A DNA stretch of 64,000 nucleotides from Engelhardtia mirabilis (GTDB taxonomy: Bacteria; Planctomycetota; UBA1135; GCA-002686595): positions 6,758,001 to 6,822,000 of the forward strand of contig NZ_CP036287.1 in the NCBI RefSeq assembly GCF_007748095.1. The letters are read 5' to 3'. The notes under the pieces were generated by a model. It made no database searches, had not been told where the DNA came from, and saw only the letters and a list, made by a program, of their open reading frames with translations. A program made the translations under genes and the position numbers. Within the stretch, counting starts at the first letter, position 1; every line of letters starts with the position of its first letter. Shown one piece after another: positions 52,975 through 61,480 of this stretch.

Positions 52975-53440
52975 GGCGATTGTTCGGAGCGACGACCGCG
53001 GCGCGCATTCGGTTCATCGCGCCGTCGCCGCGATCGACGGCGAGGACCCGCTTCCACTCCTGCTCGGGGTCCTCGCCCCGATTCCTGGCCGCGACCTGCA
53101 TCCACGACCTTGCTGATCGCTACTAGCCTCGACGACAGAGGTTGGCCTTCGACTCGCCGTGGGATGGTCGCCCCGAGCGACTACCGAGAAGCGCCCTCGG
53201 TTCATTGCGCGTCAACGCGATGGCCGACGGCGAGGACTCGCCGGCCGTCCCTCTCAGGGACCTTGCTCCGGTCATTGGTCGCGAACGGCGGCCGCCTCTT
53301 GGCTGGTCGTCGCCGGTCTCGACGAAGCGCATCGGCCGTCGACTCGTCGTGGGATGGTTGTCCGGAGCGGCTATCGAGACGCGCTTGCGGTTCTCCGCGC
53401 GCGACCGCGGTGGCCGATGTCGAGAACCGGCTCGGGAGCC
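52975..53440. repeat. Three degenerate ~186-bp tandem repeats
   Basis: Units begin at 52975, 53161 and 53351 (periods 186 and 190). Each opens with GGG(C/A)(T/G)..., then CGGAGCG or CGAGCG and a CTACCG/CTATCG-type block, and shares GCGGTTC/CGGTTCAT and GGCCGA(C/T)G(G/T)CGAG(G/A)A blocks. Units 1 and 2 end in GACTCGCCGTG-like sequence, with GACTCGTCGTG at the end of unit 2; unit 3 stops short. Open frames exist in several registers but none is convincing. They fill most of the 778-bp gap (52842-53619) between dps and hemD. Confidence 0.75.
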
Positions 53441-53619
53441 TTCGTGGAGCCGTCGCTGCGATCCATGGCGCCGACTCCCTCGGATGTGGCCGGCCGAGGG
53501 GCCGCGGGTGGCTGTCCCTGACCCCGTGGAGCTTGCGGCCGAGGTTTGTGGGCGCGCCGCGAATCGCGGTCGCCGATTGGGGCCGACCCGGCGCGGGGCG
53601 GCGGGCACAATGCGCCGCC

Positions 53620-54336
53620 ATGGCCGCGCCCGATCCCAAACGCCTGCTGTTGACCGGTCCGGTGCACGGGCTGGCGCGCTGGCGCGGGGCCCTGGCGCGC
53701 CTGGACTGGTTGGAGGTGGTCGAGCGGGCGCTCTTGGAGGTCGTGCCGCGCACCCTGCCGGCGATCGCCCAGCGCCTCGACTGGCTGTGCGTGACGAGCG
53801 CCAACGCCTTGGAGGCCCTCGCTTCCCATCGCGACGAGTTGGCGGGAGTGCCCGCCGCCGTCGTCGGCGAGCGCAGCGCCGAGGGCTTGGCTGCCTGGGG
53901 CATCGACGTCGCCGTCGGCCCCGCCGCGAGCGCCGATGACCTGCTGCGGCTGTGGTCGGACCGCTTGGAGCCCGGCCAACGGGTGCTGTGGCCCCGCGGC
54001 TCCGTCTCCGACGAATTCGCCGGCAGCCTGCGCGGGCGCGGCCTCGAGGTCGACGACCCGATCGCCTACGAGACCCGCGAGCGCAGCGGCGACGGCGGAC
54101 TGCCGAGCGCCGACTTCCTGTTCCTGGCCAGTCCGTCGGCAGTTCGCGCGGCCACGCGGCTGGATCGCGCCGGTGCGGCGCCGCTGGCGCTAGCGATCGG
54201 CGAGACGACGGCCCGCGCCCTGCGCGATTGGATGGCGCGCGAGCCCAGCGCCGTGGCGGGGATCGAGGTGCTGGCCAAGCCGGAGCCCGAGTGCCTGGTG
54301 CGCCTGCTGTGCGACCTTGCCGGGCGCGAGGCCTGA
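53620..54336 (+). CDS. hemD: Uroporphyrinogen-III synthase HemD
   Basis: A 238-residue enzyme that closes hydroxymethylbilane to uroporphyrinogen III. HemD sequences vary widely; visible signs are LCVTSANALEALA, VVGERSAEGLAAWGID, WPRGSVSDEFAGSLRGRG, DFLFLASPSAVRAAT and AIGETTARALRD, in the expected order for the two lobes. Size is typical. The ATG at 53620 begins the first beta strand; in-frame sequence upstream runs through the tandem repeats. It stands alone rather than next to hemC, with dps and the repeats between. Confidence 0.88.
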   Translation: MAAPDPKRLLLTGPVHGLARWRGALARLDWLEVVERALLEVVPRTLPAIAQRLDWLCVTSANALEALASHRDELAGVPAAVVGERSAEGLAAWGIDVAVGPAASADDLLRLWSDRLEPGQRVLWPRGSVSDEFAGSLRGRGLEVDDPIAYETRERSGDGGLPSADFLFLASPSAVRAATRLDRAGAAPLALAIGETTARALRDWMAREPSAVAGIEVLAKPEPECLVRLLCDLAGREA

Positions 54337-54355
54337 GCGCGCTTCACACCGGCGG

Positions 54356-55609
54356 TCAGGCCAGGGGCCGCTCGAAGGACTGGCACACCTGCCAGCCGTG
54401 CACGGGGTACTGGATGCGGGTGCGGAAGCCGCGGTAGCGCTCGGCGCTCCAGCCGAAACGATCGGCCAGGTGCTCGAGCAAGGCGCCATAGCGCGGCAGA
54501 TCCGGAGAAGTGAAACGGCGCAGGTCGGTGCCCAGGAACTCGACCCGCTCCGCGAGGTCGACGCGATCGGCGTCGCGGGAGCGGTCGTTGACGTCGGCGA
54601 TGCCGTCGTAGCCGGTGTCGAACAGGAACAGGCGCGGGTCGACGCCGGGGAAGACCTCGTCGTGCACGAGCACGTCGAACAGTAGTGCGGCCGAGGGTAT
54701 CGCGGGCTCGACGAAGAGCGAGTTGCGGCGGCGCTCCGGGTCGGCGGCGGTGCGACTCATGGCCGCCGGGTGGTGGTCGACCACGAACATGTCCACGGCC
54801 CGCTTCGGGCCGAGCACGTCGTCGGGCAGGGTGTACTGGATCGTGTCGTCGACCCGCCGGGCTTCCAGGCGGGCGGGGGGATTCTCGCAGAAGCGGTCCA
54901 GGGGCAGCACGCCGCCGCCCGGCCACTCGCTCGCAGCCATGTCATCGCCGCCGCCGGGGACTCCGTCCCGCAGGTGGCGGTAGGCGAAGCGCACGGTGAC
55001 GCCCGGGCGCATGCGCCGCATGGCCACGGCGCCGTTGAGCCAAGTCAGATCGATGCGCTGCGGATCGTCAGCGGCGGGCGAGAGCACCGCGACGCCCAGC
55101 CAGAGGTCCGCCTGCACGCCCTTGAGTTGGCTCAGTCCCTTGAACACCGCGTACTTGCTGGCGAGTTCGAAGCGCTCGCGCGCGCCCGGCAGTTCAGAGG
55201 TGATCAGGGCGTCGAGGGCGGGGCGGGTGCCGGCCTCTTCGCGAATGGCCAGATCGAAGGCGTCGGCGGCGGCGGTCAGGGCCGACGTGGCGTCGACCCC
55301 GACCCCGCGGTCGTGGGCCGAGGCGGCCAGTCTCCGCAGGGGCTCGGGTCCCGGCGACTGGTGCAGCACCTCGAGCGGGTCGCGCTTGGAAGCGGCGGTG
55401 AGCACCTTGCTGGCCGTGGCCCGGTTGACCCCTAGGGTCTGGGCCAGTCGACCTGGCCGGTGCGGGCCACCGGGCAGGCCGTCGAGCACCCCCCGCAGGG
55501 AGGAACCGAGGTCCTCGCCGATGACGCGCAGCCGCTCGACGAGGGAGCTCGAGGGTTCGTTCTCGGGGTCGGAGGCGGTCGGCGAGGCTTGGGAGCGCTT
55601 CGGAGCCAT
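54356..55609 (-). CDS. HTH protein with a large unknown C-terminal domain
   Basis: A 417-residue cytoplasmic protein. Residues ~20-80 contain a winged-HTH-like motif (GRLAQTLGVNRATASKVLTA) and the phrase LHQSPGPEPLRRLAA. The C-terminal ~320 residues are of unknown function, with metal-binding-looking DDTIQYT and FVVDHHPAAM motifs. I recall similar hypothetical proteins in Planctomycetota but cannot name the family. Probably a transcription factor with a ligand-sensing domain. The start is ATG 55609. A TGCAAT dyad lies 54 bp upstream and may be its operator. Confidence 0.6.
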   Translation of the reverse strand: MAPKRSQASPTASDPENEPSSSLVERLRVIGEDLGSSLRGVLDGLPGGPHRPGRLAQTLGVNRATASKVLTAASKRDPLEVLHQSPGPEPLRRLAASAHDRGVGVDATSALTAAADAFDLAIREEAGTRPALDALITSELPGARERFELASKYAVFKGLSQLKGVQADLWLGVAVLSPAADDPQRIDLTWLNGAVAMRRMRPGVTVRFAYRHLRDGVPGGGDDMAASEWPGGGVLPLDRFCENPPARLEARRVDDTIQYTLPDDVLGPKRAVDMFVVDHHPAAMSRTAADPERRRNSLFVEPAIPSAALLFDVLVHDEVFPGVDPRLFLFDTGYDGIADVNDRSRDADRVDLAERVEFLGTDLRRFTSPDLPRYGALLEHLADRFGWSAERYRGFRTRIQYPVHGWQVCQSFERPLA

Positions 55610-55662
55610 GGACGGATTAGACGCGCTGGCGGGGCCAGGGATCCCACCGTCTGCGATTTTCG

Positions 55663-55676
55663 TGCAATAAATTGCA
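55663..55676. promoter_or_regulatory. AT-rich palindrome TGCAAT-AA-ATTGCA
   Basis: A perfect 6-bp-arm dyad with a 2-bp centre in the divergent gap between the HTH gene and the HAF-repeat gene. It is striking for being 10/14 A+T in ~70% GC DNA. A likely operator for the adjacent HTH protein. Confidence 0.5.
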
Positions 55677-55807
55677 ACCAGGGTGGCGAGCGAACGTAGT
55701 TGTGGCAATGCCCGCGAGTCCTCCGGACCGGGGCCACCCACTCGTCCGTGGCGCCTCCGACGCCGGGCGACCTCAGACCACCTTCGAACCGACCACGCGC
55801 GCCAACC

Positions 55808-57250
55808 ATGCAAGCCCTGACCCGACCGAGCCTGACCCTCTTCCTGACCGGACTCCTCGCCAGCCACGCCGCCGCTGGCGACCCCCAGTTCGAACTCATC
55901 GACCTGGGCACCCTGGGCGGCCTCGAATCCGCCGCCTTCGGCCTCAACGACCTGGGCCAGGTGGTGGGCTGGTCCCACGTGCCCGGCTGCATCACCAGCA
56001 CCGGCCTGCCCTGCCGGCGGGGGTTCCTCTGGACCGGCGGAACCCTGGTCGACCTCGGTCTGCTCCCTGGAGACGACGGGAGCTTCGCCCGCGCGATCAA
56101 CAACGCCGGGCTGATCGTCGGCACCTCCGAGTTCGGCGTGCTGTTCGGCAGTGGCACCTTCCACGGGGTGACCTGGAACGGCGCGCCGGGCCCCGTCGCC
56201 CTGCCCGACCTGGGCCAGGGCCAGAGCTTCGCCCACGACGTCAACGAGAGCGGCGTGATCGCCGGCCACACCCAGGACCCGTTCTCCACCAAGGACCGCG
56301 CAGTGACCTGGAGCGGCGGCGCGATCCAGAACCTCGGCGTCGCTGAGTCCCACTCCTCCAACCGCGCCCAGGGCATCAGCGACAACGGTCTGTTGGCCGG
56401 CTTCGCCTGGGAACTGTTCCAGCCCAACGACGCGATCGGCTTCAACACCGTGACCTGGAAGACGATCGGAGGCACCGACGGTCCCTTCCAGAACGCCGAG
56501 GCCACGGACGTCAACAGCAAGGGCCGCTACGTGGGCTTCCAGGCCTTCAACTCGGGAGCCTGGCACGCGACCATCTGGGATCCGGGTGCGGGTTCGGTGG
56601 TCGACGCCGGCACCGTCGGCGGTTTCGACTACAGCGAGCTGTTCGACATCAACGAGGCCGGCAAAGCCGTCGGCACCTCTTACCCGGGTGACCAGTCGGC
56701 GGAGAACCGCGCCATCTACTGGAACGGGTCGCAGCTCTTGGACCTGAACGACATGTTGGTGCCCGGCACCGGCGCGCACATCTTCGAGGCGCGCGAGATC
56801 AACGAGCTGGGCGAGATCGCCGGCACGGCGTTGATCGACGGCAAGTTCCGCGCGGTGCTCCTGCGCCCGGCCGTGGATCCGACCTGGACCGACCTCGGCC
56901 AGGCCATCGGCTCGCCGGCCCAGACCCCCGAGCTCGAGGGCTGCGGCACGCTCGCGGGCGGCACCAAGGTCGACCTGGAGATCCGCAAGGCCCTGCCCGG
57001 TAGCCAGGCGCTGATCGCTGTCGGCCTCAGCCAACTGAACCTCGACCTGGGCTTCGGCGTGCTGGTGCCTTCCCTGGACCTGATCCTCGGGGGCTTCCCG
57101 GTGGACGCGGAGGGCGTCGCGGGCTTTGGCCTCGACTGGCCCGCCGGCATCCCGGCCGCGACCGAACTCTACCTGCAGGCCTGGATCCCGAACCCGACCG
57201 GGCCCGCCGGGCTGACCGCCACCAACGCACTCCTGGCCACGACGCCCTGA
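55808..57250 (+). CDS. Secreted HAF-repeat protein
   Basis: A 480-residue exported protein with signal peptide MQALTRPSLTLFLTGLLASH. From ~25 to 370 it has about seven HAF repeats, each with an LGxL/DLGxLGG element and an INxxGxIVG element (for example FELIDLGTLGGLESAAFGLN, AINNAGLIVGTSE, DINEAGKAVGTSY), likely a beta-propeller. The last ~100 residues are a separate beta-rich domain. HAF proteins are extracellular and of unknown function. The ATG at 55808 gives the signal peptide. Confidence 0.82.
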   Translation: MQALTRPSLTLFLTGLLASHAAAGDPQFELIDLGTLGGLESAAFGLNDLGQVVGWSHVPGCITSTGLPCRRGFLWTGGTLVDLGLLPGDDGSFARAINNAGLIVGTSEFGVLFGSGTFHGVTWNGAPGPVALPDLGQGQSFAHDVNESGVIAGHTQDPFSTKDRAVTWSGGAIQNLGVAESHSSNRAQGISDNGLLAGFAWELFQPNDAIGFNTVTWKTIGGTDGPFQNAEATDVNSKGRYVGFQAFNSGAWHATIWDPGAGSVVDAGTVGGFDYSELFDINEAGKAVGTSYPGDQSAENRAIYWNGSQLLDLNDMLVPGTGAHIFEAREINELGEIAGTALIDGKFRAVLLRPAVDPTWTDLGQAIGSPAQTPELEGCGTLAGGTKVDLEIRKALPGSQALIAVGLSQLNLDLGFGVLVPSLDLILGGFPVDAEGVAGFGLDWPAGIPAATELYLQAWIPNPTGPAGLTATNALLATTP

Positions 57251-57473
57251 GTTTCGACTTCGGCGGGGAGACCACCGGGGAACGCGATTCCCGCCGAACG
57301 GTCGCCGTCGCACTCCGGTGCGGCGGCGACTACCCGTTCGGGAAGGTCCTTCGCACCGCGGCTCTCGAGCGGTGAGGGCGGCTCGCTCCATCGCAGGCGG
57401 GAGCTCCATGCACGGGGCAGCGCCGGCGCACGACTTGGGCGTGCTGGGCGCGGATCCTGGTCACCGATGCGGG

Positions 57474-57640
57474 CTAGTGTCGTGGATCAGAAATTCGGCG
57501 TCACTTCCCGGGCTCCGATCGCCGCTGGCGTCGCCAGCGCCTCCTCCGAATATCGCAGCGGATACGCGTCGTCGGCGCGCCTAGCCAGCATCGATCGGAC
57601 CTCCGGGCAGTGACGCCGAATTTCTAATCCAGGACACTAG
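57474..57640. mobile_element. MITE-like element, copy 2
   Basis: 167 bp, same length as copy 1 and 162/167 identical: differences at 57482 in the left arm, three inside, and one in the right arm. Terminal repeats are near-perfect 32-mers with CTAG at both ends. It lies in the 440-bp gap between the HAF gene and hemL, 5 bp before a GTG and 50 bp before the preferred hemL start. The rest of that gap shows nothing recognised. Confidence 0.9.
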
Positions 57641-57690
57641 ACTCCGTGCCGACCGACGCTGGACCCAACTCCGAAACGCCAACGAGCCCC

Positions 57691-58983
57691 GTGAACGCCA
57701 GACCCCGACCCCAGTCCGAAGCGCTCTTCGACGCGGCCCAGGCCCTGATTCCCGGCGGGGTCAACAGCCCCGTGCGCGCTTGGAAGGCGGTGGGCGGCAC
57801 GCCGGTGCACGTGGCACGCGGCTACGGCCCGCTGGTGATCGACGTGGACGGCTACGAGTACATCGACCTGGTGATGAGCTACGGGCCGCTGATGCTCGGG
57901 CACGCGCCGGCGTCGGTGACCGAGGCGATCATCGAGGCCGCGGAGCGGGGCACGACCTACGGCGCGCCCACCGGCGGCGAGGTGCAACTGGCCCGCAAGA
58001 TCGTGGAACTGGTGCCCTGCGTGGAGAAGGTGCGGCTGGTCAACAGCGGCACCGAGGCGACCATGAGCGCCCTGCGCCTGGCGCGCGCCCACACCGGCCG
58101 CGACGCGCTGATCAAGTTCGACGGCAACTACCACGGCCACGGGGACTCGTTCCTGGTCAAGGCCGGGTCGGGCGCCCTGACCCTGGGCGAGCCGGACAGC
58201 CCGGGCGTGCCCAAGGCCCTGGCCGAGCTGACGCTGGTGGCCGACTACAACGACCTGGCCAGCGTCGAAGCGCTGTTCGACCAGAACCCGGACCGCATCG
58301 CGGCGGTGTTCGTGGAGCCCGTGGCCGGCAACATGGGCACGGTCCCGCCGGTCGCGGGCTTCCTCGAGGGGCTGCGCGAGCTGTGCACTCGGCACGGAGC
58401 GGTGCTGGTCTTCGACGAGGTCATGACCGGCTTCCGCGTCGCGCGCGGCGGCTACATGGAGCGCTGCGGCGTGATGCCGGACCTGGTGACCCTGGGCAAG
58501 GTCATCGGCGGGGGCCTGCCGATCGGTGCCTACGGCGGCCGCGCGGAGCTGATGAACCAGGTCGCGCCGGCCGGGAAGATGTACCAGGCCGGCACCTTGA
58601 GCGGGAACCCGCTAGCGGTGGCGGCGGGCGTCGCGATGCTCAACGAGCTGTCCGAGCCCGGAGTCTACGAGGGCCTCGAGGCCACCGGCGCGCGGCTCGA
58701 ACGTGGACTCCTCGCGGCGGCGGCCAAGCACGGCGTGCCGATGGTCGTCGGCCGGGTGGGCTCGATGCTGTGCCCCTACTTGGCGGCGTCGGAGGTCACG
58801 ACGTTCGGCGACGTGATGGCCTCCGACCGCGCACGGTGGGTGCCCTTCTTCCACGGCATGCTGGAGCGGGGCGTGCTGCTGCCGCCCTCGCCCTTCGAAG
58901 CCTGGTTCCTCTCGACCGCCCACGACGACGCGACCATCGATCAGGTGATCGAGGCCGCGGACGGCGCGCTGGCGGCCATCTAG
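57691..58983 (+). CDS. hemL: Glutamate-1-semialdehyde aminotransferase HemL
   Basis: A ~430-residue PLP enzyme turning glutamate-1-semialdehyde into 5-aminolevulinate, the second step of the C5 route. It begins MNARPRPQSEALFDAA and has NSGTEATMSALRLARA, KFDGNYHGHGDSFLVKAGSG, VFDEVMTGFRVA and TLGKVIGGGLPIGAYGG with the PLP Lys. A GTG at 57646 would add 15 residues with unusually AT-rich third positions, so 57691 is preferred. The TAG stop is part of the left end of a MITE relative. Confidence 0.95.
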   Translation: MNARPRPQSEALFDAAQALIPGGVNSPVRAWKAVGGTPVHVARGYGPLVIDVDGYEYIDLVMSYGPLMLGHAPASVTEAIIEAAERGTTYGAPTGGEVQLARKIVELVPCVEKVRLVNSGTEATMSALRLARAHTGRDALIKFDGNYHGHGDSFLVKAGSGALTLGEPDSPGVPKALAELTLVADYNDLASVEALFDQNPDRIAAVFVEPVAGNMGTVPPVAGFLEGLRELCTRHGAVLVFDEVMTGFRVARGGYMERCGVMPDLVTLGKVIGGGLPIGAYGGRAELMNQVAPAGKMYQAGTLSGNPLAVAAGVAMLNELSEPGVYEGLEATGARLERGLLAAAAKHGVPMVVGRVGSMLCPYLAASEVTTFGDVMASDRARWVPFFHGMLERGVLLPPSPFEAWFLSTAHDDATIDQVIEAADGALAAI

Positions 58984-59064
58984 TGTCCTGGATCGGAAAT
59001 TCGGCGGCACTTGCAGGCCCTGGCCGCCCGCAAGCACCGCCGAGTTCACGATCCGTGACTCGAG
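58980..59064. mobile_element. Decayed MITE relative, ~85 bp
   Basis: The left end (58980 on) matches the 32-bp arm of copies 1 and 2 with two changes. The right end (~59036-59064) is a worn inverse copy, sharing GGATC and TCGGCG blocks. The middle is itself an inverted repeat (CTTGC...GCAAG). The CTAG at 58980-58983 contains the hemL stop codon. It lacks the central ~80 bp of the full element. Confidence 0.7.
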
Positions 59065-59139
59065 CAGGCCCCGCGGACTCGTCGCGGTCACCGCGCACTG
59101 CGCCGACCGGTCGTAGAAGCCGTCGGGGCCCAGCCCGCG

Positions 59140-60000
59140 TCAGGAGCTAGCTTCGGTCGGGACGGTGCCGAAGAAGACTTCGACTTCGCGGCGGAAGGTC
59201 GGCGAGGCGAGGGTGCGCCCGTCGTCGGCGTCGATCTTCGGCGCCGCCTCGAGTTGGGCCGGGGTCATCGGGACCACGATCCGCAGGGTGCTGGCTTCGG
59301 TGTCACGGACCCACTCGATCGCGAGCGCGGCCCACGGCACCGGGTAGAGGGTCGCGCCGATGCCGACGACGCCGCCCACCTTGACCGTGGCGAAGCGCAC
59401 GCGGCGGGTTTCGACGTCGACGAACAGATCGGCGACGGGGCCCCAGGCCGGACCGCGGGCACCGGCACGGACTTCATGGCCCAGGACGTCGGCAGTGGAC
59501 AGCGGATCGGTCACCGCGCGCACGCCGGTCTCGGAGCTTTGCTCGGCCTGCTCCGTGGGCTCTTCGTGCTCGATGGGCTCGATCGCCTCGAACTCGTCAC
59601 GCGTCATCGAGACGACCCAGTGTCGCTGCTCGGACGACCAGGTCAGCTCGGACAATGGCAGCCCACGTTCGTCCTCGTCGAGGCCGGCGATGCCGCCGCT
59701 GACCAGGATGGCGTCTTGCAAGACCCCGGACCTCGCCACGAGGGTCATGCGCTCCAGCTTGGCGAGGGGCTCGGCTCGTTCGCCGTCGCGCTCGAGTTCG
59801 ATCGACGCGAAGACCTTGGCACCGAGCAGGCGTTCGAGGGGCACCAGCCGGTGGGTCGACACCTGGGCGCCGGTGACGGCTCGAGCTTCCTCCGGCTTGG
59901 TGACTTGGGTCACCGTGCTACCGGTGAGGGCGGTACTGGTCAGGGAAGTGCTGGCGAGGAGGGCGCTTGTAAGAAGCGCCGTGCGTTTGAGTTTCTGCAT
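59140..60000 (-). CDS. Exported PRC-barrel-domain protein
   Basis: A 286-residue protein with a signal peptide (MQKLKRTALLTSALLASTSL), then two PRC-barrel-like halves. The first (~50-130) includes LLGAKVFASIELERDGERAE. The second (~165-250) includes DVLGHEVRAGARGPAWGPV and DVETRRVRFATVKVGG. PRC barrels bind partners such as RNA or membrane complexes, but an exported form suggests an envelope role. It starts at ATG 60000 and is followed upstream by a DUF1328 gene on the same strand; both resemble stress-induced membrane genes. Confidence 0.78.
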   Translation of the reverse strand: MQKLKRTALLTSALLASTSLTSTALTGSTVTQVTKPEEARAVTGAQVSTHRLVPLERLLGAKVFASIELERDGERAEPLAKLERMTLVARSGVLQDAILVSGGIAGLDEDERGLPLSELTWSSEQRHWVVSMTRDEFEAIEPIEHEEPTEQAEQSSETGVRAVTDPLSTADVLGHEVRAGARGPAWGPVADLFVDVETRRVRFATVKVGGVVGIGATLYPVPWAALAIEWVRDTEASTLRIVVPMTPAQLEAAPKIDADDGRTLASPTFRREVEVFFGTVPTEASS

Positions 60001-60074
60001 GGAAGTATCTGCTTGGGTGCTTGGTGTTCGGCGTTGTCGTGATGGCGTGAAGACCGCGCTGACGCGCGCCTCGC

Positions 60075-60248
60075 TCAACCGGCTGCGGGTCGTCGCACGG
60101 CGCCGACGACCAGCGACAGGAGCATCAGCACCAGGAACACCCAGAAGGCGAGCTGGGCCATTCCGGTCGCGGCTCCGGCGATGCCACCGAAGCCCAGGAG
60201 GGCGGCGATGAGGGCGATGACGAGCAGGCTGATGGTCAGGCGAAGCAT
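60075..60248 (-). CDS. DUF1328 small membrane protein
   Basis: A 57-residue protein of two membrane helices (~5-25 and ~32-50), with a GFGGIAGAATGMAQLAFWVF core typical of the YtjA/DUF1328 family. Function unknown; family members are often stress-linked. The ATG at 60248 is preferred and a longer in-frame extension upstream is discarded. It lies 74 bp ahead of the PRC-barrel gene on the same strand. Confidence 0.85.
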   Translation of the reverse strand: MLRLTISLLVIALIAALLGFGGIAGAATGMAQLAFWVFLVLMLLSLVVGAVRRPAAG

Positions 60249-60487
60249 GGGGCCTCCGGGTTGAGTGCGAGTCTTCTGCGGGACACTCTCCGCAGCGACG
60301 CAGGTGCCGTTGCAAGCGCCATGCCGGCCGCCTGATCGGGCCCTCGTACACCGCAGGCCCGTCTCACCCGTCGATCGGAGGAGGCACCACCTCCGACTTG
60401 CGGCGCCGCCGCCGACTCGGCGACGGGTGCGGAAGGGCAACGTCGGCGGCGCGCGATGGAGCCCTGTGCGCCGTCACGCCGCGGCGT

Positions 60488-61369
60488 TCACAGCTCGTCC
60501 AGGCTGCGCGGCCAATCGTCCTTGAGCAGACGCGAGAGCACGCGGTCGGCCAGGATGCGGCCCTCGGTCTGGCAGCCGGGGCAGTAGTTGAACTCGTTCT
60601 CCGCGTGGATCACCCGTTGCACGGGCGCGTTGCACACGGGACAAGCTTGGCCGTACTTGCCGTGCACGGCCATCTGCGGATGGAAGGCGGTGACGACGTC
60701 GGGGAAGCCGTCGCCCACGGCTGCGCGGTGGTGCTCGGTCCATTCGCGCAGCACGTCGCGTGCGGCGTCCTGGAGCCGAACGCCGCGCTCGTCGTCCAGA
60801 TCGCGCGTGCGTTGGAAGGGCGACAGGCGCGCGCGGTGCAGGATCTCGTCCGAGTAGGCGTTGCCGATGCCGTCGAAGGTCGTCGGGTCGACCAGGGCCC
60901 GCTTCAGGGTGCGGTTCTCGAGGCGCAGGCGCTCCAGGAAAGTCGCTCGGTCGGCGTCGCGCAGGTCGAGCCCGCCGCGATCGTGGACGGCCAGACCCGC
61001 TTCGCCCCGCACGACGTGGATCGACGCGCGCTTGCGCTTGGAGGCCTCGGAGAAGATCAGGGTGCCCTGCTCGAAGTCGAAGGCGGCCAGGGCTCCGCGG
61101 CCCTTGATGCTCGCGCCCGCGGGCTTCCAGCGCAGGCGCCCGGCGATCATCGGATGCAAGACCAGGAACAGCTCGTCCTCGAAGACGAGCACCAGCCGCT
61201 TGCCCAGGCGCCGCACCGCCGTGACCCGCCGGCCCACCAGGGTCGCCAAGGGCGGATCGACCGAGCGCAGCACGAAGGGACTCGCCAGGCGCGGGCCGAG
61301 TAGCTTGCGGCCGACGGTGAAACGCTCCAGGGCCTCGACGTAGACGACGATATCGGGCAGTTCGGGCAC
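60488..61369 (-). CDS. mutM: Formamidopyrimidine-DNA glycosylase family protein
   Basis: A 293-residue base-excision repair enzyme that removes oxidised purines such as 8-oxoG or, if Nei-like, oxidised pyrimidines. The N terminus after Met is PELPD, giving the catalytic Pro2 and Glu3. LGKRLVLVFEDEL holds the conserved Lys, and the helix-two-turn-helix region has TFDGIGNAYSDEIL. The C-terminal zinc finger has four Cys (CPVCNA...CPGCQ). The GTG at 61369 is fixed by PELPD; upstream in-frame sequence is not coding. Confidence 0.9.
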   Translation of the reverse strand: MPELPDIVVYVEALERFTVGRKLLGPRLASPFVLRSVDPPLATLVGRRVTAVRRLGKRLVLVFEDELFLVLHPMIAGRLRWKPAGASIKGRGALAAFDFEQGTLIFSEASKRKRASIHVVRGEAGLAVHDRGGLDLRDADRATFLERLRLENRTLKRALVDPTTFDGIGNAYSDEILHRARLSPFQRTRDLDDERGVRLQDAARDVLREWTEHHRAAVGDGFPDVVTAFHPQMAVHGKYGQACPVCNAPVQRVIHAENEFNYCPGCQTEGRILADRVLSRLLKDDWPRSLDEL

Positions 61370-61480
61370 GCGGCGAAGGTACCGGCCCGCGGCCATGTCG
61401 GGGCGCGATTCGGCCTCCCCGAGCGGCCCGGGGGCCGGAGCTTCGACTAACGTAGCGGTCCCCCAGCCCCCCAGAACACC

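Noticed and set aside
53159..53521. A 120-codon plus-strand frame in the 186-bp repeats, with alternatives on the minus strand
   Set aside because: Frames differ between repeat units and contain many A/T third positions, unlike local genes.
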